Source: Gammaproteobacteria bacterium (GTDB taxonomy: Bacteria > Pseudomonadota > Gammaproteobacteria > Steroidobacterales > Steroidobacteraceae). Taken from it: a stretch of 64,000 nt of DNA. A program made the translations under genes and the position numbers. Positions within the stretch are counted from its first letter, which is position 1; each line of letters opens with the position of its first letter. The notes beneath the pieces were generated by a model. The model did no database searches. It had not been told where the DNA came from and saw nothing but the letters and a program-made list of their open reading frames with translations. The stretch lies in assembly GCA_947455595.1 (NCBI GenBank), contig CANGOP010000012.1, positions 1 to 64,000 on the forward strand. The letters run 5' to 3'. Shown here in pieces: positions 1 through 10,036 of this stretch.

Positions 1-252
1 CCCGTCACTGAATTCGCCGACGTCGTACGACGCCATCAAGAGGGTCGCCGCGATGCGCAAGCGATCACGTTATTCGACTCGGTCGGATTCGCCCTCGAAG
101 ATTTCTCAGCGCTACGCTGCCTTCATACCCTCATGGCGGAAACCCGCGATGGCGTGCGTGAGATCGATCTCGTCCCCACCATCCCGAATCCCAAGGACTT
201 GTTCGGTGGCACCCTCGGTCGATCCCGCGCGCGACTCAAACAGGTAGGTTGA
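1..252 (+). CDS. Ornithine cyclodeaminase family protein, C-terminal part (5' truncated by window edge)
   Basis: Frame 1 is open from base 1 to TGA 250-252; translation ...AITLFDSVGFALEDFSALRCLHTL...DLVPTIPNPKDLFGGTLGRS resembles the OCD/mu-crystallin C-terminus; next to arginase. Confidence 0.75.
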   Translation, partial: PVTEFADVVRRHQEGRRDAQAITLFDSVGFALEDFSALRCLHTLMAETRDGVREIDLVPTIPNPKDLFGGTLGRSRARLKQVG

Positions 253-254
253 CC

Positions 255-1166
255 ATGCGACACGCCCGACTTATCGGAGCACCAACGGACATTGGCGCTA
301 GTCAACGAGGGTCCTCGATGGGACCTGAAGCTTTACGCGTCGCAGGTCTTACGGACGCCTTACGGTCGCAGGGTCTCACCATCACGGATGCCGGTGACTT
401 GGCGGGACCCGCCAACCCCTCGAGCCCGCCGGTCGGCGGATATCGCCACCTTGATGAAGTCACCGCGTGGTGCCAAACCGTCGATCGAGCCATCTCGCAA
501 GCGCTGGACGCCGCTGAGCTACCGATACTCCTCGGGGGTGACCACTGCCTCGCCATTGGATCCATCAGTGCCGTTTCACGCCACTGCCGACGCACTGGCC
601 GGCCCTTGCGCGTGCTCTGGCTGGACGCCCATGCCGACTTCAACACCAGCGCCCTGACCCCGACCGGCAACGTCCACGGTATGCCCGTCGCCTGCTTGTG
701 TGGGCACGGCCCAGATGTGCTCACTCACTTGTCCGGCCAGACGCCTGCCTTGCTACCGCGCGAACTCCGCCAAATTGGTATCCGCAGCGTGGACCAAGGG
801 GAGAAGCGATTCGTGCATGAGGCCGGCCTAGAGGTCTACGACATGCGCTATATCGACGAAATTGGAATGCGCCAGACCTTAGCGGATGCCCTCAAGGACT
901 TGCCCAAGGACGCCCACTTGCATGTGAGTTTCGACGTCGATTTTCTCGACCCCGGCATCGCGCCAGGCGTCGGCACCACTGTGCCGGGAGGGCCGTCCTA
1001 TCGAGAAGCGCAGTTATGTATGGAAATGATCGCAGATACCGGTCTATTGGCATCGCTAGACATCGTCGAACTCAATCCGGCCTTGGATATCCGCAATCGA
1101 ACAGCAGAAGTCGCCGTTGATCTCGTCGCGTCTCTCTTCGGCAAGAGCACGCTGATGAGACGCTGA
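255..1166 (+). CDS. rocF: Arginase
   Basis: Ureohydrolase metal motifs GGDHCLAIGS, DAHADFN, SFDVDFLDP; ATG at 255 (the listed ORF begins at an upstream TTG). Confidence 0.9.
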   Translation: MRHARLIGAPTDIGASQRGSSMGPEALRVAGLTDALRSQGLTITDAGDLAGPANPSSPPVGGYRHLDEVTAWCQTVDRAISQALDAAELPILLGGDHCLAIGSISAVSRHCRRTGRPLRVLWLDAHADFNTSALTPTGNVHGMPVACLCGHGPDVLTHLSGQTPALLPRELRQIGIRSVDQGEKRFVHEAGLEVYDMRYIDEIGMRQTLADALKDLPKDAHLHVSFDVDFLDPGIAPGVGTTVPGGPSYREAQLCMEMIADTGLLASLDIVELNPALDIRNRTAEVAVDLVASLFGKSTLMRR

Positions 1167-1170
1167 CGCG

Positions 1171-3330
1171 TCAGGTGCCTGCGGCGTCGTACTCGAAACC
1201 CTCGCGCTTGGATTTCTTGCCGCCGTTACCCAACTGATAGACGAAGCCAACAAAAAGCAAGCGACCCAGCGGCTTACGTTCGTACGTCTCAGTCAAAACC
1301 GCCGTGTTGGTATAGCGATGCCAAGCCTGCGTATCGAATATGTCGGTGACCGTCGCAACGAGCGATCGCTTGGCGTCCATCTGATGGCGGTAACCGAGGT
1401 TAATCGACCCCACCGGCTCAAACGAACCTTGCGGCGTAATGCGCTTACCGTGATTCATATACGCCATCTGCCAGGTATCGCTTGCTGTCGACTTGAAGTC
1501 TAGACTGGCTTTCGTTGACAGGGACGTTCCCGACCGGCTGGCCATGGAAGGAAAATTGATCGTGTAATAGTTCAAATTGCCACTCACGTTGTACGTGAGC
1601 CGCGGCATCAGACGACCATTGGCTGTGAATTCAACGCCGCCCGACCGTGAATGGTCAATATTGGAACGAGTCGACAGCACGGTGTTCGCGTCAACGACTT
1701 CGACAACTTCAGTGAATGCGTCGCGGATATCGCGCAAATAGCCCGTAAGACTCACGCTGTGAGCATGGCCCTCGAACGAATATCCGGCCTCGTACGCCGT
1801 CGTGATTTGCGGACGCAGCGCGGGGTTTCCGCCGCGTAAGTTATGAATGTCTTCTCGATTGACGTGCGGATCCAGTGACTCGGGATTCGGCCTCGTGATA
1901 CGCCGCCCCACATTGAATGACAGCGTGCCTTGCTCGCCGATGCCACGCTCTAGATGCAGACTGGGGAAGAACTTCGTATCCACGCTCGGCGCAGGCGTGA
2001 CGCTGTCATACGAAGACAACTCAACACGCGCACTTTCAACACGCAGACCAAGCAGTGACGTCCAGCCATACCGCTCCGTTTGAAAACTACCGTAACCCGC
2101 GTTAACAGTTTGGTTGTACTTAAAGCGGTTGGTCAGCAGTGGGTTGTCAAGCCACGCTCCACCGGTGACCTGCAGCTCGCCGAAATTATCGTAGGCGTTT
2201 GCGCTGTCCTCGTATGCATAGCCAAACTTCACGGATTGATGGAGCGCTAGCGGACGTGTGTAATCAACATTCGCTAGTTTTTTCTGATAGTCGTTCACAA
2301 AACCGTAGCCATCACCCGGCAACTCGAGCATTGGAACCACTGAGGCGTTCAGGTAGCGGTAGTGCTCATGCTCGTGAAAATGAGTACGCCCAATCGAGAC
2401 CGATAGCTTTTCGTCTTTCAGGTTCGTCGTGCGTTCGTACGTCAGCGTTTCGCCGTTATCAAATGCCGTCTCTGTTCCGTCACTGGTTCGAGTGGTCTCG
2501 CCAACCCGTACTCCACCAACGAAAGTTTGGTCGGTTTCATCAAAATGACGACCTCGCCCATCGCGCAAGGAGCCGGAAGCCGTCAGAGCCCATGTGTGAC
2601 GCGCATCGGGCTTCCATTCAAGCGTGCCTTTAAAGTTCGGCATGAGTCGCTTGACGATTTCCTGCTGCGACCGCATTACCGTTGTTTCGCCCCCCGAGGC
2701 ATCCAGGATATGACGGTCGTCAGTCATCGAGCGAATACGCTCATCTAAACGAGCACCGACACTGCCTGATACCGCGAGTGTTTTTTTCTTATAGGAGCCC
2801 GCTGTACCGACTGACCATCGATCGTGGTTACCCACATTCGCTTGCAGGGATCCTGATCCACCTTCGGCACGCGCACGCTTGGTCACAATATTGATGACGC
2901 CTGCCGTTCCGTCCGCCTTGTATTGCGCTGGCGGGTTTGTAATGACTTCGATGCGCTCAATTTCATTCGCCGGCATCTGCTGCAAAATATCGCCGACGCT
3001 GGCCCCTTGCAATTGGGCTGACGGACGACCATCAATGAGGACCGTGACATTGCTATCGCCGCGCAGGCTGATGTTCCCGTCGACATCGAGCTGAACCGAT
3101 GGAATCGCCGACAGAACGTCCGAAACGGTTCCCGTTAGGCTTTGCAGGTCCGCCGCAATTGAATAGACCTTGCGATCGATCAGATTTTGGACTGCCAACC
3201 GATTAGCCGTGACGACCACCTGCTCACCTTCGGAGACCGGTGCGGCGGGGGGCGCCGATGCGGCCGAAACCGCTGCCGCATTCAGCACCAGTGCGACAGA
3301 CAGGGAGATCAGACGGATCGGGGCGTTCAT
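1171..3330 (-). CDS. TonB-dependent receptor / outer membrane beta-barrel protein
   Basis: Signal peptide, plug domain (VLSAIPSVQLDVDGNISLRGDSNVTVLIDGRP...IERIEVITNPPAQYKADGTAGVINIVTK), long beta-barrel. Confidence 0.9.
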   Translation of the reverse strand: MNAPIRLISLSVALVLNAAAVSAASAPPAAPVSEGEQVVVTANRLAVQNLIDRKVYSIAADLQSLTGTVSDVLSAIPSVQLDVDGNISLRGDSNVTVLIDGRPSAQLQGASVGDILQQMPANEIERIEVITNPPAQYKADGTAGVINIVTKRARAEGGSGSLQANVGNHDRWSVGTAGSYKKKTLAVSGSVGARLDERIRSMTDDRHILDASGGETTVMRSQQEIVKRLMPNFKGTLEWKPDARHTWALTASGSLRDGRGRHFDETDQTFVGGVRVGETTRTSDGTETAFDNGETLTYERTTNLKDEKLSVSIGRTHFHEHEHYRYLNASVVPMLELPGDGYGFVNDYQKKLANVDYTRPLALHQSVKFGYAYEDSANAYDNFGELQVTGGAWLDNPLLTNRFKYNQTVNAGYGSFQTERYGWTSLLGLRVESARVELSSYDSVTPAPSVDTKFFPSLHLERGIGEQGTLSFNVGRRITRPNPESLDPHVNREDIHNLRGGNPALRPQITTAYEAGYSFEGHAHSVSLTGYLRDIRDAFTEVVEVVDANTVLSTRSNIDHSRSGGVEFTANGRLMPRLTYNVSGNLNYYTINFPSMASRSGTSLSTKASLDFKSTASDTWQMAYMNHGKRITPQGSFEPVGSINLGYRHQMDAKRSLVATVTDIFDTQAWHRYTNTAVLTETYERKPLGRLLFVGFVYQLGNGGKKSKREGFEYDAAGT

Positions 3331-3430
3331 TAGGTTCCGGGCCCAAGGCCAAGGTCGCTCTCAAGGCCGGGTAGTGTAAACGCCGGAGACCGCGTTTGGA
3401 TGACAACACAGGGCGTCTATCGCTCGGCCA

Positions 3431-4210
3431 TTACGACTCGTCGAAAATCGCAACGGCGCGAGTCCATCCCGCTGAAGCACCCCGAATTTTGCAGGAGAAG
3501 CAGGCAATGGTGAATCCCGTTGGCGGCAGGACCTCCAGATTGTGGAGCTTTTCCAGGTGGCAATAGCCCACTTCCCGACCAGCCTTGTGGCCTTCCCAGA
3601 TCAGGGAGGCATCGCCCGTCGCGGCATAGCGCTCAGCGGTATGGACAAAAGGAGCGTCCCAACTCCAGCCATCTGTACCGGTGAGACGTACGCCCGCGTC
3701 CAACAGCCGCAAGGTCGCTTCCCTGCCCATCCCACAACCGGCAGCCACATAGTCCGGGTGCCCATACCGTGTCCCCGCCCTCGTGTTGATCACCACAATT
3801 TCCAAAGGACTCAGCACATGTCCAATGCGGGCCAGTTCCGCATCGACATCCGCGGCGGACACGACGTAGCCATCAGGAAAGCGACGAAAGTCGAGTTTGA
3901 CTCCGGGTTGAAAGCACCAGTCCAGCGGCACCTCGTCAATCGTAATGGCCCTCTCTCCACCGTTCATCGTGCTGGCGAAATGATAGGGCGCATCCAAATG
4001 GGTGCCGTTATGCGTGATCAACTCAACTTTCTCGATAGACCAAGCTTCGCCATCCGGCAGATCGCCAGGCTGTAGACCCGGGAAGAATCCGAGCAATTGA
4101 TCGCGGGAAGCCGTGTGGTCGATGTAATCGATTTTGGGCCGATACATCGGCGGATCGGAGATCACATCATTTTCGAGGTAAATGGACAGGTCTACGATTC
4201 GGCGGGGCAT
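3431..4210 (-). CDS. Cyclase family protein (kynurenine formamidase-like)
   Basis: Motif HNGTHLDAPYHF (HxGTHxDxPxH). Confidence 0.85.
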   Translation of the reverse strand: MPRRIVDLSIYLENDVISDPPMYRPKIDYIDHTASRDQLLGFFPGLQPGDLPDGEAWSIEKVELITHNGTHLDAPYHFASTMNGGERAITIDEVPLDWCFQPGVKLDFRRFPDGYVVSAADVDAELARIGHVLSPLEIVVINTRAGTRYGHPDYVAAGCGMGREATLRLLDAGVRLTGTDGWSWDAPFVHTAERYAATGDASLIWEGHKAGREVGYCHLEKLHNLEVLPPTGFTIACFSCKIRGASAGWTRAVAIFDES

Positions 4211-4315
4211 TGTGCTTCCTCAGGTGCTCGTCACGACGATGAGAACCGTCCACCGCGCGATCGTCGGGTGATCTCGCCGCTCTCATGGTCCTGTCCGCTA
4301 TAGTCTGCATGGAAA

Positions 4316-5818
4316 ATGGCTCTGAGGAACCTCCCCATGCCGTCACTTCGGCCCCGCCTGCTTGCTGTCTTGGTCGCCCTGTGGGCAACTCAATCTGGAT
4401 CCGCTGATCCACGCCAAGATGCGGTCGCTCGAGCACATCGGCTTGAATTGCCCACCACCTCCGAGCCACTGCCCGGCGATCCGTTGACGTATTACGCCGC
4501 CGCCTACTCACAGGTGCTCTGTCAGGCACTCTTCATCACGGGGCTGGATCTCGAATTCGCCAAGGAAAATGTCGGCTTTTTCACGGCGCCCTATGCCGTC
4601 CGCGCCAAACTCGGTACGCCAGAAGTGGACGCCGAGAGGCGGGCCGTTCGGGTACCCGTGCCCAACGGCCCAGTCCGGGAGTCCCGAGACGTTGGCGGCC
4701 AGGGATGCATTGCCTTACCGATCGGCGAATCAGCGCCGTACTTTAATCCCAAGCTCGTGACCTCCGCGTTGCCCGATGCTGCGAAGACCGACTGGCCCAT
4801 GGGCGACCGGGAGCCCGCACAACCCATCCCCCCGGGTGTGCATTGGGAACGAGTCCAAGCCGCTACGAATGCTGCGTTTGCCCATGCTGACGGGCTGACC
4901 GCTGCCTTCATCGTGACCTGGCGCGGGCGCATCATTGCCGAACACTATGGCCCGGGCATTGATGCGAAGACTCGGCTTGAAAGCTGGTCGATGGGAAAGA
5001 GCGTCACCGCCAGTCTCATGGGGGTCTTGATGCAGCAACAGGTGTATTCGCTGTGGCAGCCGGCACCCATTCCGGAGTGGCAATCACCTGGCGATCCCCG
5101 CGCAACGATACGCATCGCCGACTTGCTGCATATGTCGAGTGGCCTGCGCATCCGTGCACCGTACGACCCTGATTTTGATCCGAACGGGCCTTATCCCGAA
5201 CATTTTTATTACTACACAGGCGCGGATAACGCGTTTCATTATGCGGCGACGCGCCCATTACAATGGCCGCCCAATACGGTCGGACGCTATCGCAACACGG
5301 ATCCAGTACTGGTCAATTATCTGATTCGCTTAGGCGTCGAAGGAAAAGGTCTCGACTACCTAACGTTCCCGCAGCGCGCTTTATTCGACCGTATCGGCAT
5401 TCGCTCCATGGTCATCGAGACTGATCCCTACGGCAACTTACTCACTCAAGGTGCGGAACTCGCGGCCGCACGGGATTGGGTGCGACTGGGCAATCTCTAC
5501 TTGCAAGATGGGCTTTGGAATGGCGAGCGAATCTTGCCTGAGGGATTCAACACCTTCGTCAGCACCATTGCACCGGCTTGGTTGACTGACCACAACCCAG
5601 TCTACGGTGGGTTTTTCTGGATTAACGGCGATGGGAATTGGCCATTGCCTAAGAATGCGTATTTTATGGCAGGTGCAGGCGGCCAGTACACGTTCATAGT
5701 CCCGTCGCACGACCTTGTGGTTGTGAAATTAGGGCATTACAGAGGAAATGAGCGGAGCGACCAGGACCTGAAGGAAGCGCTCAAACTGCTCCTTCAGGCG
5801 GTGCCCGGTCACCGTTAA
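4316..5818 (+). CDS. Serine hydrolase, class C beta-lactamase-like
   Basis: SMGKSV (SxxK) and downstream YRNTDPVL (YxN-type) motif; predicted signal peptide. Confidence 0.8.
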   Translation: MALRNLPMPSLRPRLLAVLVALWATQSGSADPRQDAVARAHRLELPTTSEPLPGDPLTYYAAAYSQVLCQALFITGLDLEFAKENVGFFTAPYAVRAKLGTPEVDAERRAVRVPVPNGPVRESRDVGGQGCIALPIGESAPYFNPKLVTSALPDAAKTDWPMGDREPAQPIPPGVHWERVQAATNAAFAHADGLTAAFIVTWRGRIIAEHYGPGIDAKTRLESWSMGKSVTASLMGVLMQQQVYSLWQPAPIPEWQSPGDPRATIRIADLLHMSSGLRIRAPYDPDFDPNGPYPEHFYYYTGADNAFHYAATRPLQWPPNTVGRYRNTDPVLVNYLIRLGVEGKGLDYLTFPQRALFDRIGIRSMVIETDPYGNLLTQGAELAAARDWVRLGNLYLQDGLWNGERILPEGFNTFVSTIAPAWLTDHNPVYGGFFWINGDGNWPLPKNAYFMAGAGGQYTFIVPSHDLVVVKLGHYRGNERSDQDLKEALKLLLQAVPGHR

Positions 5819-5821
5819 CGG

Positions 5822-7180
5822 TCATAAGGCATTCAAGAAATTCGCAAGGTCGGTCGCTTCCTGAACCGATAGGTTGAGGTTGAACCGCGTGTTGTAGAAC
5901 GCGACCACGTCCGCCGCGCTCTTGGCCGAACCATTGTGAAAGTAAGGCGGGTGAGCCGCAAAGCCCCGCAATCCCGGCACCTTGAACTTCCCAACATCGA
6001 CGAAACGCCCGCTCGTCAGAGCAGCGCCGGGATCCGTCACTTGCACACGAACACCCGTCGATTTCTGCACGACCGTGATCAGTGGCAAGTCGACGTTCTT
6101 CGGGATGATCCGAGCCTGGCCTTCATCAACCAAAAAGTGCGAGTTGTGAGTACCGACGTTCACAACGTTATGGCACGTGCCGCACGTACCGATGAGCACT
6201 TTGTGAACTTGCCCGTCGGTGCTGGCAACGTCATTCAGTCCAGCCACACCGGCGATTGTCATCGGTCTGCTATTAAAGATCCGCTCCCCTCGACCGATCG
6301 ACGCTCGCGCCGCGACGGCGGGATCGCTCGTCCCCGATAGCGTCTCCCAGTTGGCATAGAGTGTGAACGCCGGCTGGCCTGGTGCCGCCGCCGCCAGACC
6401 GATTCGCGACAGCGCCCCCAATCCGCCGACCGCGCCATTGGCGTCCAATGCGCCCGCCGCCGTGTCCACAATCTGGGCCGTGTACTGCAGCAATTCCAAT
6501 CCGACGGCCGAACCGATGACCGACGGGGCAGCAGCCGTCGTACCAGCTGCGTGTCCGTGTACTGCATCGTTCGCTTGGTTCACCAACGAATCTGTCAGCG
6601 CCCCTGACACTAGCGTCTCACGGCCATCCCACATGACATCTGACAGGAAGGCCAAATTGGTCGTCGCCAGAATCCGTCGATAGACCGATATGGCACTGGT
6701 CGATGAGCACCCGTAAGGATTGCTCACGGCCGAAATCGTGTAGTCAGCAGATGCGGGAACGGGGAGTTCGACGCGGATCAGCCCTCGACTCAACAACAGG
6801 CTCGAGGCCGTTTGTCGATGTGCCAATGTATCTAGGGGCAGCGTCGGGCAATTGGTGCCATCGAGCGGAAGAAAAATAGGGTCGAAGCCGGACGTATTTG
6901 AGAACCGCTTCAGTAAGCCACCAGGACTGACGCTCCAGCCATCATTCGGGGCATGACAAGTGGCACATGAACGACCGTTACTGCCGAGCGCTTTAAAGAA
7001 GGGGTTTGTCGTGTCGGGACGAGCGGCAGGCGCATTACCCCAGATGCCGCTGCGATCCGCGAAGGTGCCGTTAGCCGCCGTCGGCGCCGTAGACGCCACC
7101 TGCGCCCCCGCAGCCGTGATCATCGAAATCCCGAAGGCAACCGCGGATAGGCGGGCTTTTACGCGATTGAGCGTCGGCAT
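5822..7180 (-). CDS. Exported di-heme cytochrome c / cytochrome c peroxidase-like protein
   Basis: Two CXXCH motifs (CATCH, CGTCH); signal peptide; C-terminal KVPGLRGFAAHPPYFHNGSAKSAADVVAFYNTRF typical of the CcpA/MauG superfamily. Confidence 0.8.
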   Translation of the reverse strand: MPTLNRVKARLSAVAFGISMITAAGAQVASTAPTAANGTFADRSGIWGNAPAARPDTTNPFFKALGSNGRSCATCHAPNDGWSVSPGGLLKRFSNTSGFDPIFLPLDGTNCPTLPLDTLAHRQTASSLLLSRGLIRVELPVPASADYTISAVSNPYGCSSTSAISVYRRILATTNLAFLSDVMWDGRETLVSGALTDSLVNQANDAVHGHAAGTTAAAPSVIGSAVGLELLQYTAQIVDTAAGALDANGAVGGLGALSRIGLAAAAPGQPAFTLYANWETLSGTSDPAVAARASIGRGERIFNSRPMTIAGVAGLNDVASTDGQVHKVLIGTCGTCHNVVNVGTHNSHFLVDEGQARIIPKNVDLPLITVVQKSTGVRVQVTDPGAALTSGRFVDVGKFKVPGLRGFAAHPPYFHNGSAKSAADVVAFYNTRFNLNLSVQEATDLANFLNAL

Positions 7181-7424
7181 GAGGAAGCTCCGTTTAGATA
7201 CGCCGAATGAGCGTACAGGACGATAACGTTCTCGCGGCTATGCCGTTCACAGCGCTAATGAGACACCCATCACGTTTCGAGACGAGCCGTCTTTCTTATG
7301 TTGAAATCACCGATGGTTCAGCAAAATTGCGCCGTCACTGTATCCGCATTAATCTCGCCTCGCTCTCCTGCCCCGCTTCACTATCTGAGTAGCGCTACGA
7401 GAAGCCAACCGTGGACTTTGCTCT

Positions 7425-8930
7425 ATGCGTCATCGAATTTTCGCTCTTCTTGCCGCCCTGAGCAGCACAGTCATACTCGCCGCCTGCTCACGCGTTGCCC
7501 CCATCATCACGTCCGTGAACGATGCCGAAACGGCTCGTATGGGGGTCATGACCGGTACAACCGGTGAAACAATTGCCATGACGCGCTTCCCGAAAGCTGA
7601 TCTCAAGCACTTCGACGACATTGTGGACGCCATCGGAGCCCTGAAGGCCGGCCAACTGGATGCCGTCCTGACGGGGTACCCCGCAGCATTGCAGTCAACC
7701 AAGCGCAATCGCGACCTCACGCTTGTTCAAGAAAAACTCTCGACTGAAAACACCTCGATTGGCATACGCAAGGGCAACATTGAGCTGTTGACTCACGTCG
7801 ATCGCATTCTGAGCGAGCTGAAGGCAGACGGCACGCTCGCCGATATGTCACGGCGCTGGCTCAAGTCCGACCTGAGTCCGTACGAGGAAGTGGACATTCG
7901 ATTACCGAGCACCGGCACGCCTTTACGGGTGGGCGTGTCCGCCACGCGGGAACCCTTTAATTTCGTCGACGCAAACGGTCGAATTACCGGCCATGACGCT
8001 GAGCTCTCGCGCCGTATTGGCGAAAAATTGGGCCGTCCGGTGGAATTCCAGAACATGAAGTTCACCGCGCTCATCCCAGCGCTTCAAACTGGAAAGATAG
8101 ACATCATCATCACCGGAATGAGCGCGACGCCTGAGCGCGCCAAAAAGATAGACTTTACCCAGCGATATTACGAGTTACATCAGGTTCTACTCGTTCGATC
8201 AGCTCTGGCCATTGAATCGAGCGAAACCTCTTTTGGAAAAAAACTCGTCGAAAGCTTCGAGATCAACATCCTGAAGGAGCATCGGTATCTTCTGCTTTTT
8301 GAGGGCCTTAAAAACACGATCATCATCTCGATCTTCTCGGCCGTTTTCGGCACGCTTCTAGGCGCCTTAGTCTGCTTCCTTCGAATGTCGCGCACCGCAT
8401 TCCTTAGAACCCCTGCGAACGTCTTCATTGATGTACTCCGAGGAACACCCGTTCTCGTTCTGTTGATGCTGATTTTTTACGTCGTCTTCGCCTCCGTTGA
8501 CGTCAGCCCCGTAGCGGTTTCAGTAGTCGCTTTTGGTCTGAATTTTGCCGCCTATTCGGCCGAAATCTTCCGATCTGGAATTGAAGGCGTCGACAAGGGG
8601 CAGACAGAAGCGGGTATTTCGATGGGCTTCTCGCGAACACAGACCTTCTTGAACATCGTGCTTCCCCAAATGATCCAGAGAGTCCTCCCCGTCTATAAAG
8701 GTGAGTTCATCTCGCTCGTCAAAATGACGTCGGTTGTCGGATATATTGCGGTTCATGACTTGACGAAAGCCAGCGACATCATTCGCAGCCGCACATTCGA
8801 TGCATTTTTTCCGCTCGTCATGGTGGCCGTTCTCTACTTCATGGTGTCTTGGCTATTCATCCGACTGCTTAGTCTCATTGAACTCAAAACCGACCCCAAG
8901 CGCCGACGCCAAGGGAGGGTCTCGCCATGA
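7425..8930 (+). CDS. Amino-acid ABC transporter substrate-binding (permuted order)/permease fusion lipoprotein
   Basis: Lipobox LAAC; SBP_bac_3-type segments followed by a GlnP-like permease ([29 protein letters not shown]...[17 protein letters not shown]...[29 protein letters not shown]). Confidence 0.88.
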   Translation: MRHRIFALLAALSSTVILAACSRVAPIITSVNDAETARMGVMTGTTGETIAMTRFPKADLKHFDDIVDAIGALKAGQLDAVLTGYPAALQSTKRNRDLTLVQEKLSTENTSIGIRKGNIELLTHVDRILSELKADGTLADMSRRWLKSDLSPYEEVDIRLPSTGTPLRVGVSATREPFNFVDANGRITGHDAELSRRIGEKLGRPVEFQNMKFTALIPALQTGKIDIIITGMSATPERAKKIDFTQRYYELHQVLLVRSALAIESSETSFGKKLVESFEINILKEHRYLLLFEGLKNTIIISIFSAVFGTLLGALVCFLRMSRTAFLRTPANVFIDVLRGTPVLVLLMLIFYVVFASVDVSPVAVSVVAFGLNFAAYSAEIFRSGIEGVDKGQTEAGISMGFSRTQTFLNIVLPQMIQRVLPVYKGEFISLVKMTSVVGYIAVHDLTKASDIIRSRTFDAFFPLVMVAVLYFMVSWLFIRLLSLIELKTDPKRRRQGRVSP

Positions 8931-10036
8931 TCACTGTTGATAATTTAAATAAGCGCTTCGGCGATCTTCACGTCCTAAAAGACGTCAGCACGCAGATTAA
9001 TAAGGGGGATGTCGTCTCCATCATTGGACCTTCCGGTTGTGGAAAGAGCACGTTTCTTCGCTGCTTGAATCTTCTGGAACAACCGGACTCGGGGACCATC
9101 GTCGTCAATGGTCAGGACATCACGGCACCCGGGGTCCATATCGCGTCAATTCGACAAAAGATGAACATGGTTTTTCAATCGTTCAATCTTTTTTCGCATC
9201 TCACCGTGTTGGAGAACCTCACCGTCGGCCCCATCAAGCTGAAAGGATTCGCCCCCACCGTCGCCGAGGAGAAGGCCTGCGAGTTATTGCGCCTCGTCGG
9301 GCTTGGAGACAAAGGGCATCATTTCCCAGACGAACTCTCCGGCGGGCAGAAGCAGCGGGTTGCGATCGCGCGCTGCCTAGCCATGGAGCCAGAGGTGATC
9401 CTTTTCGACGAGCCCACCTCGGCGCTTGATCCAACGATGGTTCGGGAAGTGCTGTCGGTGATTCGACGGCTGGCAAAAGACGGCATGACGATGCTGATTG
9501 TCACGCATGAGATGGATTTCGCTCGCGACGTATCCAATCGGGTGTTCTATATGGACGCCGGTGGCATCCATGAAGATGGGACACCGGAGCAGATATTTCT
9601 CAACCCGCAGCGAGAAAAGACACGTGCGTTCATCAATCGCACCAGGAGCTTGTCTTTCACGATTGCTGACAGAAATTTCGACTTTTATGGCATGAACGCT
9701 GAAATCGAGGGGTTTTGCGAGAAACAAATCCTCTCGAAGCGTTTTCGGCAGAATCTTCTCCTGTTGGTGGAAGAGTTGGTGCTGGTTCACCAGCCCTTAC
9801 TCGCGTACGGACCCCTCACGCTGCGGATCGAGCATGCGGAGCGGTCAAATCAGCTCGGGGTCATTTGCGAGCAGGCAGGATTGGACAGGAATCCCCTAGT
9901 CGGCGGCCACTTACCGGATGAGTTCGGGGTGATGATTATCCGTAGCCTCGTGCAGTCGATTGATCACCGGCATGAAAGTGGCCATTCTAGGCTAACCTTG
10001 GTTGTCCGCTCTAAGGCGCCTCCAGAGAATGGGTAA
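8927..10036 (+). CDS. Amino-acid ABC transporter ATP-binding protein (GlnQ-like) with about 130-aa C-terminal extension
   Basis: Walker [10 protein letters not shown], signature LSGGQKQR, Walker [18 protein letters not shown] overlap with upstream gene; extra C-terminal region after about residue 240. Confidence 0.9.
   Translation: MITVDNLNKRFGDLHVLKDVSTQINKGDVVSIIGPSGCGKSTFLRCLNLLEQPDSGTIVVNGQDITAPGVHIASIRQKMNMVFQSFNLFSHLTVLENLTVGPIKLKGFAPTVAEEKACELLRLVGLGDKGHHFPDELSGGQKQRVAIARCLAMEPEVILFDEPTSALDPTMVREVLSVIRRLAKDGMTMLIVTHEMDFARDVSNRVFYMDAGGIHEDGTPEQIFLNPQREKTRAFINRTRSLSFTIADRNFDFYGMNAEIEGFCEKQILSKRFRQNLLLLVEELVLVHQPLLAYGPLTLRIEHAERSNQLGVICEQAGLDRNPLVGGHLPDEFGVMIIRSLVQSIDHRHESGHSRLTLVVRSKAPPENG

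Noticed and set aside
3542-4075. 177-aa plus-strand ORF inside the cyclase region
   Set aside because: Antisense to the cyclase with intact HxGTHxDxPxH motif.
7425-8074. Tandem (two-copy) normal-order SBP in the permease fusion
   Set aside because: Only one copy of each half-domain signature is present, in reversed order, so permutation fits better than duplication.
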